Source of the DNA: Paenibacillus chitinolyticus NBRC 15660
GTDB taxonomy: Bacteria; Bacillota; Bacilli; Paenibacillales; NBRC-103111
Assembly (NCBI RefSeq): GCF_000739915.1
Contig: NZ_BBJT01000006.1
Span: forward strand, 248,001-312,000
DNA: 64,000 nt
Direction of reading: 5' to 3'
Of the stretch, positions 42,940 to 50,144 are shown piece after piece. The position numbers were made by a program, and so were the translations under genes. Every line of letters starts with the position of its first letter. The stretch's first letter is position 1. The notes beneath the pieces are model-generated. The model was not told the DNA's origin and ran no database searches. It saw only the letters and a list, made by a program, of their open reading frames with translations.

Positions 42940-43796
42940 TAAATTAAGCTTATCTATTTTCCTATTATCTACTTTATTTTTAATATATCCAATGAGTTTC
43001 GCAGAATGAAGTTCTTTTTCCTTTAAATCAATATTTCTTATCGTAAAAGAGCCACGTATCTACAAAACAAAAAGCAGCATGTGATGGGCTAAGGTAGCGA
43101 TTCTATAACCCTTGTGACATCCTGTAAAGTTGCTTTCCTTGACAACCTCGTCCATGTTACACGTTGGCGGATTGATTACTTTTAATTAGCCAGAAATCAG
43201 GTGTCCCTATCTTCATTTGACGTACCTTCATCTTCGATTGTAGTACCTCCGCGCGGTGGCTGTGAAGTCAGGAAGAGGCTAGCCTGAACGTTACCTTACC
43301 TGTTCTATTTCAACTGGTCTCACCAGACTGTCTTTCTGCTATAACCATCGCTTCAAATGGTCAGATAGTTGCGGATGATTTTAAAATTGTTCTCACTATT
43401 CGTAGTCTGCTTATGTCGAATTGCAATTACAAAAAGCATTTCATTTGGAAAAACCGCGAGAAAGCAAATGTTAAGAATCCTGCATGAAATATGGAGGTAA
43501 CAAGGAATTTGGCTGAGGTTAAGAAAAAGAACGGCAGTACGGATAGGTTATATAATTCAAGCCAAATACTGTACGTATATCGAAAATGGCGGAATTTTAA
43601 TGCGGGGATAACAAGGGTTAAGTTCGACTAAACAAGGTTAGAGGATTCATTCGGCACTGGGTGGGGGCTATTTAACTTGCCGCCGAACAAAAAGAAAACC
43701 ACAATACGATGGTTAGTCGCATTGTGGTCAAAGTCACTCTGATTTCGATTTTTCAACTTCAATCGAGTGCCAGTTTATACTTCCTTTTTACTCACT
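42940..43796. other. 857-bp stretch without a convincing gene
   Basis: Contains short open frames on both strands, the longest minus-strand fragment being 43061-43155 (31 codons, with GCHKGYRIATLAHHMLLF), which reads like a real protein end but has no intact start. Some patches are GC-richer than the surroundings. Most likely decayed toxin or mobile-element sequence. A terminator sits at 43699-43731. Confidence 0.35.
43699..43731 (-). terminator. Terminator after the orphan toxin/immunity module
   Basis: ACCACAATACGA pairs with TCGCATTGTGGT; T-rich tract (TTTTCTTTTTG) follows on the minus strand. Similar hairpins recur at 59616-59652 and, less closely, 49488-49520. Confidence 0.65.
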
Positions 43797-44018
43797 TCAG
43801 GTTTGAATCCATACCTCATCTATTATCTTAAATATAACTGTCAATAATAAAATTAATATCAAGACAAGTTTCTTATTGGTTAATTTTAATATTAAAAATA
43901 ATAATAAAAAATATGAGAGAATTATTCCTCGTTTTATCCAATCATTATTAACAAATAGAAAAAATAAAATTGTACAAGAAAAGAACAGATAAAACATTCT
44001 ACTGGTAATCCCTCTCAT
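43797..44018 (-). CDS. Small membrane protein, putative immunity for the orphan Rhs tip
   Basis: A 73-residue protein that is almost entirely hydrophobic (two or three membrane segments). Its ATG overlaps the stop of the orphan toxin tip by 4 bp, the usual toxin-immunity coupling. A second in-frame ATG lies 7 codons in. Function inferred from position. Confidence 0.55.
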   Translation of the reverse strand: MRGITSRMFYLFFSCTILFFLFVNNDWIKRGIILSYFLLLFLILKLTNKKLVLILILLLTVIFKIIDEVWIQT

Positions 44019-44752
44019 TTATACACCTTCCAGTAAATCCAATTTTTCAAGTTGTAAGAGTTAGTATTAATAATCATATTCTCAGTAGTTCCAGTTTTTT
44101 TGTTTGTTCTGTATACCATTGTTTTAACGTCGCTAACATCAGGAACTGAACCAAGATAATTATCAGTTACCCATGCTCCCCCTAATCCCGATCCATGGGT
44201 AATTACTTGTTTACTTGGATCAATTTTTTTACCTATAATTACACCGACATAATAACCAAATGCTGCTTTTGCCGCTCTTCCCATTAAATTTTCTGATTTT
44301 GATTGAATATGTACTTGTTCTGAGTAGTCATAAGTCACAAAATCTCCTTCATAAAATACGGTTCCCATACTATTAACGGCTATCGTCATTTCTTCTCCCG
44401 CGTCAGTAACAATATCATGATAAGCTAACATTGTATCATTTGCTCCTAAAATCCCTACAGTAGCTCTTCGCGATTGGTAGAGACTATTAGCTAACACCAT
44501 ATGATTATCTCGTAACTCTTTGGATTTTTGACTAGCCACATCCCGCGCTTTTATATCTCCCGAAGAATTATATCGTTCCCATTCTGCCTTAAGAGAATTT
44601 AATTGTTTGTTCAGTACCCACACTATTGAATCTAATGCAATATGCCCACTAGGATCCACATGCGTAAGCGGATTATTCATCACATAAGTATACAAATTCA
44701 AACTCAGCGGATTACCCAGCTGCCCTTCATACGTATCCTAATTTATAAAGCG
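44015..44752 (-). pseudogene. Orphan Rhs C-terminal toxin module with interrupted core
   Basis: Reading the minus strand from 44752 gives RFIN, a TAG stop (44738-44740), then DTYEGQLGNPLSLNLYTYV and NNPLTHVDPSGH, which match the core end of the complete Rhs protein (RFINEDTYEGQLDNPLS...) at about 50760-50880 almost residue for residue. The stop replaces the Glu codon. After DPSGH comes a unique 180-residue tip (HIALDSIVWVLNKQ to IYWKVYK) of no recognised toxin family. A TTG at 44701 could start a 228-residue protein, but no signal or Rhs barrel remains. Such displaced tips serve as a reservoir for recombination onto the intact rhs gene. Confidence 0.75.
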
Positions 44753-44794
44753 TTCATTACAAAACAAAAAGACGGGGTTCTGCTCCCGCCTTGG

Positions 44795-45073
44795 CTAGTC
44801 TGACTTTTGATGTTGGTGTCGTAGGGCTTCGATATAAACGGTTTGATGATCTGCGGAGAAGGAATAATAGACTTTGTAGCGGTCTATAAAGATGCGGTAT
44901 GTACCCGCCCACGACGGCTCGTTTGTCGGTATCGCGGTGGACAGAAGAAGAATTTTATGTTGGATTTTGCGGACAAGTTCAATCTGATAGCGTTTCGTCT
45001 CTTCCCGCGTGTAGTGCTGACTCTGGATTTGCTTTAAACTATCCCTGGCTGCTTGGGTCCATTTGATGTTCAT
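44795..45073 (-). CDS. RelE/ParE-family toxin
   Basis: A 92-residue type II toxin: IKWTQAARDSLKQI at the start, then AGTYRIFIDRYKVYYSFSADHQTVYIEAL, the typical strand pattern of ParE/RelE (key RIFIDRYKVYYS). It probably inhibits translation or gyrase; the branch cannot be fixed. Overlaps the antitoxin gene by 4 bp. Confidence 0.82.
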   Translation of the reverse strand: MNIKWTQAARDSLKQIQSQHYTREETKRYQIELVRKIQHKILLLSTAIPTNEPSWAGTYRIFIDRYKVYYSFSADHQTVYIEALRHQHQKSD

Positions 45074-45318
45074 AGGTCGCCCTTTTCAATGGCCTCCAGG
45101 ATTTCTTCGGTTGTGTATGTCTTGTTGCCTGCAATGTCCATTTTGGCCTGCCTGATCAGCATCTTTAATTCCTCATCGCTCTCGATTTCCTCCTGAACGA
45201 TGTTATGCAGCGGCTTCACTAAGTAGTGCTTTCCCTCGATATCTACAATGGTGGAGTCATCCTCCTGTACCCATGTTTTAAATAATTCGGCATTCAAGCC
45301 TTCAAGCTTTCTGAGCAT
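45070..45318 (-). CDS. Antitoxin of the RelE/ParE-type pair
   Basis: An 82-residue acidic protein preceding and overlapping the toxin gene, the standard antitoxin-first order. The ATG at 45318 follows AGGGAGGATTTCAA. The C-terminal half (NKTYTTEEILEAIEKGDL) is the likely toxin-binding part. It would also repress its own promoter. Confidence 0.75.
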   Translation of the reverse strand: MLRKLEGLNAELFKTWVQEDDSTIVDIEGKHYLVKPLHNIVQEEIESDEELKMLIRQAKMDIAGNKTYTTEEILEAIEKGDL

Positions 45319-45359
45319 TTGAAATCCTCCCTGCTTGATATAGATATCCATTAGTATAC

Positions 45360-46800
45360 CACCTCCGTTAAGTTCTTGATACGTACATTACGGCTTAATA
45401 CCCATGCTCATCCCGGCTTGCAAATTGGACGAAGAGGGCATGTTGTATTCACTTTTATTTTTCATGAGTGAATAGATGATGTTGGTTAGCTTCCGCATGA
45501 GGCAAATAATTGCCTGAATTTTGGTTTTTCCTTCCGATTGTTTCCGCTGGTAATAGGCATAGAAATGGGGATTATTCGGCTCCTTGCTCCCTCTCTTCAC
45601 TCCAATCTGCCGACACGCAAGCTGGTAAAAAAGCTGATGCAGTTCTCTGTTTCCTTGTCTGCATTTGTGATCCTTGTGTTTATCTCCGGAACCGATTAGA
45701 ACGGGAGCAATTCCTGCAAAGCGGGCTAATTTATCACTGCTGCCAAATCGTGAAATATCCCCGATCTCCGCTACAAAATTAGCTGCCGTTACCGTATCTA
45801 TGCCGTACATCGTTTCTAATCGATAGCCAGTTTGAGGAAGCAGCAACGCAATTCTGTGTTCGAGAGATTCAATCTCTTTCTTGTTCGACTGGATTCGCCT
45901 TATCGTGCTTCGGACGACGTAATCCCTATCTTCCTGATAGTCTCTTTTGGTTGTTCCATCCGAATGAATCAGTTTCAGGATCTTTTCTGCCGTTTTAAGT
46001 GAACAAGCGAAGTTACTTGGTTTTAGCAGAAATTCCCTTAATTCTTCTACAGAGGTTCCCAGTATGTGATGAGGAGCCGGATATCGTTCAAAAAAAGCAA
46101 GTGCCGTCTTCCCATCTACTTGGCTGAAAAATTTCCTGTAACTTGGATAATGATATGAAATTTGCACATGAAATTGATTGATCAGGCCGATATGTTCACG
46201 AACAAGTGAATTTCGTGTCGTAACTAACTGGCTAATCGCCCAGTAGTGATCGATAGGATTAGCATCCGGCAACTTCTCTAGTTGATCAACCAGCACATAT
46301 CCCACGCACTCCGCATCCCAGGAATCTGACTTATGAACGATAGGATTCGCTTTTCTAAAAGCGCTTGCCAGTGACGGGTTAACCTCTTTCACCGCTTGGT
46401 TGTGATCCACTAGGAAAGCGGCTAAAGGCCGACCGTAGCCTCCTGTGTCTTCCAGCCCGTAAATAACCCCCTTACCCTTGGAAACCTTAGCGGCTGCTTT
46501 TATCAAATCAGGAAAAGCACTGGGCCGATTATCGAATTTGAACTCCCCTAATTTGCGTTTAAACCCGTTCAAAAAAACGGCTGTATGATGTCGTTTATGT
46601 AAATCCACCCCTACAAAAATATGATTCAATCTTCTTTCTTCAAACGCTTCCTGCTGTAATAGATAATCCAGTCTATTAGCCCTCCTATAGTTTCTTTTTT
46701 ATCAACGAAAAGGTTTATAAAGAGAAGGCTTGCACCCTCATTTCAAGCAGTCTGTGCTGCATCCATACGCCAGCAATACCTTTCTCTTCATAAAGGTTTT
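45360..46800 (-). mobile_element. IS110-type insertion sequence (ends not resolved)
   Basis: The transposase gene with its flanks. No terminal repeats are expected for this family, so the borders are only approximate. The 170-bp region before the transposase start would be the place to look for a bridge RNA. Confidence 0.5.
45388..46629 (-). CDS. IS110-family transposase
   Basis: A 413-residue transposase with the N-terminal DEDD RuvC-like domain (VGVDLHKRHHTAVFL; GLEDTGGYGRPLA; SDSWDAECVG) and the C-terminal serine-containing domain (MYGIDTVTAANFVAEIGDISRF, FAGIAPVLIGSG, RQGNRELHQLFYQLA). IS110 elements act through a bridge RNA from a non-coding flank and leave no terminal inverted repeats. 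TTG start. The gene is full length and open, so the element may be active. Confidence 0.92.
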   Translation of the reverse strand: MNHIFVGVDLHKRHHTAVFLNGFKRKLGEFKFDNRPSAFPDLIKAAAKVSKGKGVIYGLEDTGGYGRPLAAFLVDHNQAVKEVNPSLASAFRKANPIVHKSDSWDAECVGYVLVDQLEKLPDANPIDHYWAISQLVTTRNSLVREHIGLINQFHVQISYHYPSYRKFFSQVDGKTALAFFERYPAPHHILGTSVEELREFLLKPSNFACSLKTAEKILKLIHSDGTTKRDYQEDRDYVVRSTIRRIQSNKKEIESLEHRIALLLPQTGYRLETMYGIDTVTAANFVAEIGDISRFGSSDKLARFAGIAPVLIGSGDKHKDHKCRQGNRELHQLFYQLACRQIGVKRGSKEPNNPHFYAYYQRKQSEGKTKIQAIICLMRKLTNIIYSLMKNKSEYNMPSSSNLQAGMSMGIKP

Positions 46801-46816
46801 CATATGTAACGTTGGT

Positions 46817-47163
46817 TTAATGCTGTCTTGCTTGGGCAAATCGGACATGGAGAAGTTCAGTCTGTAGATCAAGTCCAATGGCGTGTATCGCGAGTACGAT
46901 CTCTTCCTGCATCAGTTTACAGGCGCTATCTTCATATTGCCGGATGACCTCAAATACCGCCGTCTGGCAAGCTTCAATCGTTTCAATTTGTATTTTGAGC
47001 CTTTGCTCTTCAAGAACTAACGAATCGTCGATAGTCATAAAACAATACCTGAAGGCATGCTGCCGACTATAGCCTGATTCGATAGGCACTTCACTTGTAG
47101 GTTGGTAAAAAGCTTATCGTGCTGATAGTTGTAATTTTCAAGGATCAATTGTAAGGCTCTCAT
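46817..47163 (-). CDS. Small two-frame locus of unknown function (possible frameshifted gene)
   Basis: An ATG at 47163 behind GGAGGG opens a 42-codon frame (MRALQLILENYNYQHDKL...) that ends at 47035, where its stop overlaps the ATG of a second frame (MTIDDSLVLEEQR...) ending at 46817. The second frame also extends upstream, and adding one T to the T5 run at 47107-47111 would fuse both into one 115-residue helical protein. So this is either a coupled pair or a gene broken by a 1-base deletion. No family recognised. Divergent from an XRE regulator. Confidence 0.5.
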
Positions 47164-47215
47164 TGGATATACCCTCCACCAAAGAAAAGTCATTGCTAGA
47201 CTCTATAAATATAAA

Positions 47216-47330
47216 CCGTTAAGAGTAACACCCCTAAACTTATTGTATTACCTTTAAGAGTATAGGTCAATGTTTTTCTGCATGGATTATGATATATTGA
47301 AGAGTAGGAATAGCATTACCCTTAAAAGGA
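47216..47330. repeat. Three copies of an ACC-N-TTAA-R-AG motif in a divergent intergenic region
   Basis: ACCGTTAAGAGTAA (47215-47228), ACCTTTAAGAGTAT (47250-47263) and ACCCTTAAAAGGAA (47318-47331) lie upstream of the XRE gene and of the divergent small locus. They look like operator copies for the neighbouring HTH protein. Confidence 0.5.
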
Positions 47331-47348
47331 ACCCGTACGGAGGTTACC

Positions 47349-47558
47349 ATGATTATTAAAATTCGTCTAAGAGAAATACTGGCTGAACGCGGTATTTCAC
47401 AAAGGCAGTTTGCATTGTCCATGAATATGCGTTTGGCGACCGTTAACCACCTTTGCTCAGACAACGTAGACCGGGTATATATTCGAACCCTGGAACAAAT
47501 CTGCGAAGCTTTGCAAATTGATATCAGCGAATTAATCGTTTCTCAGCAAGAGAACTAG
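47349..47558 (+). CDS. XRE-family HTH regulator
   Basis: A 69-residue single-domain Cro/CI-type DNA-binding protein: IRLREILAERGISQRQFALSMNMRLATVNHLCSD then LEQICEALQIDISELI. Starts behind ACGGAGG. Probably controls itself and the divergent locus through the three repeats upstream. Confidence 0.85.
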   Translation: MIIKIRLREILAERGISQRQFALSMNMRLATVNHLCSDNVDRVYIRTLEQICEALQIDISELIVSQQEN

Positions 47559-47624
47559 CGCCTATCGTCATTCCCCTAACCTTCACGTCTTTCCAGAAGA
47601 GCTTAGGGGGCTGCGGTGAAATAA

Positions 47625-47885
47625 ATCGGTTTACTTTATGTAAATATCCCCCCTGATAAAAGAGACCATTTTAAAGCTTTTATCGAGAAAAGTAGTCCTT
47701 ACCTCCTCGTTTCATTCTTTTCTTCTCTATTACTCCTCATTACGCTAATTTTACTATTCATCATTGTTGGTATCGTTAAAGCTTATACCTGTTGGATTTT
47801 CATCGTTTTTTCGTTCTTTTTGTATCGCTATCGCATCGTAACAAAACGATCCGGGTACACCACTTCTCAACCCAAGTTGGCATAA
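47625..47885 (+). pseudogene. Open frame for a membrane-protein fragment lacking a start codon
   Basis: After a TAA at 47622-47624 the plus strand stays open for 86 codons: LYVNIPPDKRDHFKAFIEKS, a hydrophobic hairpin (LLLLITLILLFIIVGIV and CWIFIVFSFFLY), then a basic tail to TAA at 47883-47885. The composition looks like a real C-terminal piece of a membrane protein, but no ATG/GTG/TTG or ribosome binding site is in place. It overlaps the end of the opposite replication pseudogene by 19 bp. Probably a truncated remnant. Confidence 0.35.
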
Positions 47886-48735
47886 TCGATATGTAATTCA
47901 AGTTTTGTTTGGTTCTTTGGCAGAGGTATACCTTTGACTAAATTTTTCCGATTCACATATGTAGCGGCTGTATAAAATTGCTTTAATACGCCTTCCGGCA
48001 CTTCTTGTTGAAGCAGTTGGAAACCAAGCAATGTCTCTATTTGAGAAATTTTTGACGGCTGGGATCTTAACCAAGCAGGACTGATTCCGTCCGGCTCATT
48101 CGGGAAAATGATTTGGTTCATAACCTTTCGGGTTATCTCCGTAAAAACATCGACCTTTAGAAGATCAATCACTCGTTTACGTCTCGAAAACTTTGTCCAA
48201 TCATGATGACTTGGACGTATTTCCATCCGAAGCAATCCATCCGCTTGCCCTATGACTTCTTTACTCTCTCTGCTATGTATAACTTCTTTTTGCTTATTGT
48301 AAAAAATAATCTGGCTGCTCTTGTTTTTAAAAGCTACCGTCTCCAAATACCCCGTAATAACAGTCTTCTTGAATGAAAGATGAAGCCTGCTTAATCGGTT
48401 TAAATAATCGTCGATTTGTCCGCCTACCGAAGAGGTACCCCAAATAATTCAAATAACCTCTCGTGTAGACATTGGAAAAATAAAAAGATGTCATTCTCTT
48501 GTAGAAGCCTAACATTATTACCGTAAAGAAACTTGGGAATAGAGACTTGAACAATTAAACTTTGGCTCCATTCCTGATAAGTGATGTACGGAATCTTCTC
48601 ATCATGTAGAACAAACGAACGTCTGCACAATCCCGTTTCTTCATCCAAAAATGTTTTAATAACGGGCTTTAAGTTATTCCAATATTCATTAGCAATAAAC
48701 ACATGACTAGCTTTCATGACAATCGTATCGAACAT
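47867..48735 (-). pseudogene. Frameshifted phage/plasmid replication protein (gene II/X family)
   Basis: The ATG at 48735 follows AAGGGGG. The first frame (YITYQEWSQSLIVQVSIPKFLYGNNVRLL, key SIPKFLYGNNV) ends at a TAG at 48424-48426. The next frame continues directly with VGGQIDDYLNRLSRLHL, ETVAFKNKSSQIIFYNKQKEVIHS and GLLRMEIRPSHHDW to 47867. Together these cover the gene II/X replication family, but a frameshift and a probable short deletion (the usual RVDVCWNF-type segment is missing) lie near 48425. The element was a small rolling-circle plasmid or filamentous-type phage and is now dead. Confidence 0.72.
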
Positions 48736-48805
48736 TCAATTCCCCCTTGAGTTAAATAAATGCTAAAATTTTAGATCAAATTAAACATGTTATAAGAATG
48801 CTTGC

Positions 48806-49420
48806 TTACCTGATAAATTTATGCTTTTCCAGAAAGGCGTGAAATTCTTTGTAGGTTTCATTTGGCTCGCCAACATTCCAGAATACCGAGTCAAAATCTG
48901 ATTTGTGCTTATCTTGGAGATAGTATAAAACCATATCCAGTAGTTCAAGAGACCTTGGTTCATTTCGTTCAATAACGGAAGCGAAATCTTCCAGTAAATT
49001 CATTCTGCTGTTACCCATGTCATTGTCTTCGATCAACTTTTCATACTTTTCCAGTAAGCTTACTTTTTCATGTTCATGTTCAAGAAAACTGATAAACCCC
49101 TCATTTTCACTTACCGTTTCAGTAAACCATATTTCTTTTCCCGTTTCCGAATCAATATGTTGAGACCGAACCGACTCAAACTGATCCGTTACAGTAAAAT
49201 AGATTTGTTGGATAGACAATTGTTCCGATTTTTTTAGTTCTTTGTTGAATAATGGCTTCGGGATTTGAGGAAATATCTTTTTCAAGTCCTGAATGCGAGC
49301 AGCAGGAATCTCCTTGTTTTTAAGCCACATGGAAATATTGGCTCGATTAATCTCAAGTTTATTTGCTAAATCTGCGTTCGACATCCTATAAGTTTCCAAA
49401 ATGTATTTTAGACCGAACAT
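48806..49420 (-). CDS. XRE-type HTH protein of a plasmid/phage remnant
   Basis: About 204 residues. The N-terminal HTH (LKYILETYRMSNADLANKLEINRANISMWLKNKEIP at 3-38, key SNADLANKLEINRANISMWL) is followed by an acidic helical region of unknown fold. The ATG near 49420 follows AAGGAGTAGGG, so a longer frame from 49459 is not needed. Two TTAAC-N3-GTTAA boxes lie just upstream. It probably represses itself and, before decay, the replication gene. Confidence 0.72.
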   Translation of the reverse strand: MFGLKYILETYRMSNADLANKLEINRANISMWLKNKEIPAARIQDLKKIFPQIPKPLFNKELKKSEQLSIQQIYFTVTDQFESVRSQHIDSETGKEIWFTETVSENEGFISFLEHEHEKVSLLEKYEKLIEDNDMGNSRMNLLEDFASVIERNEPRSLELLDMVLYYLQDKHKSDFDSVFWNVGEPNETYKEFHAFLEKHKFIR

Positions 49421-49431
49421 AACCCTACTCC

Positions 49432-49472
49432 TTAACTTTGTTAAATCAACTATAATCATTTAACATTGTTAA
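49432..49472. promoter_or_regulatory. Pair of TTAAC-N3-GTTAA operators
   Basis: TTAACTTTGTTAA (49432-49444) and TTAACATTGTTAA (49460-49472), centre distance 28 bp, directly upstream of the HTH gene start. Likely autoregulatory sites. Confidence 0.55.
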
Positions 49473-49487
49473 GTCAAGACAAAAAAC

Positions 49488-49520
49488 CACAACACAACGG
49501 ATAGTTCGTGTTATGGCTTT
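49488..49520 (-). terminator. Terminator downstream of the Rhs/immunity unit
   Basis: CCACAACACAAC pairs imperfectly with GTGTTATGG; six A on the plus strand give a T-run on the minus strand. The flank GTTAAGTCAA-N2-AAAAACCACAA is shared with the terminator region near 59610. Confidence 0.5.
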
Positions 49521-49583
49521 GATAAAATTAAATATTTAACATCTTATTTATACTTAACGATGCTCTATTAAAATGTACTAAAA

Positions 49584-49685
49584 TTAAAGCTCAATATCTA
49601 ACACTTCATGAAAATCGTCAAAGTCCCTTACAATGCCATATTCCTCCCTAAAGTAGGATATCTTATTAAACTCACTTAAAAACAC
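49584..49685 (-). pseudogene. Remnant of a small gene after the Rhs immunity gene
   Basis: A 33-codon frame from GTG (49685): FNKISYFREEYGIVRDFDDFHEVLDIEL reads like the C-terminal end of a real acidic protein, without a ribosome binding site. Possibly the tail of a displaced immunity gene. Confidence 0.3.
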
Positions 49686-49717
49686 CTAATGTTTTAGTAG
49701 TTACTTCCACATTGTTT

Positions 49718-50116
49718 TCACCTTATTCTCTTTTTCCAAATAAATAATCCTAACATACAAAGTAAACTTCCTAGAACAAGACCTAGCCAAAATAAAATCA
49801 TTATAATTATTAGTAAAAAACCAATTCCCATGTCTTCTCCTCTTAAAGGAAAGATTAACCCACGTAAAAGAATGTATAAGATCCAGTAGATAAAATAAGA
49901 TAATGATATAATGGGTAGTGATTTCCAGTTGAATTTAATGTGTTTATTAATAAGTAATATAGCAGTCACCGCAACAAACGAACTGAAACTGATAATATAT
50001 TCCGTTTTAAGCAACCATTCTAAGTCAGTATTTAGATAAGTAAATTCAAAATACAAACAACTTATAGCACTATAGTAGAGACTTAACAATAGTATTAAGA
50101 TTATCTTATTCCTCAA
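49718..50116 (-). CDS. Membrane protein, putative immunity protein of the Rhs toxin
   Basis: About 132 residues with four hydrophobic segments (IILILLLSLYYSAI, IISFSSFVAVTAILLI, LPIISLSYFIYWILYILL, FLLIIIMILFWLGLVLGSLL). A TTG at 50116 has AAGGAGG 8 bp upstream; longer frames overlap the rhs gene. It follows the rhs stop by 28 bp, the position of the cognate immunity gene. No family recognised. Confidence 0.6.
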   Translation of the reverse strand: MRNKIILILLLSLYYSAISCLYFEFTYLNTDLEWLLKTEYIISFSSFVAVTAILLINKHIKFNWKSLPIISLSYFIYWILYILLRGLIFPLRGEDMGIGFLLIIIMILFWLGLVLGSLLCMLGLFIWKKRIR

Positions 50117-50144
50117 AACCACAATCCTCCTTCTGTTTAATTTA

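Noticed and set aside
42940-43700. Group II intron or structured RNA in the gene-free stretch
   Set aside because: No domain V-like hairpin or intron-encoded protein was recognisable; the region is more simply decayed sequence.
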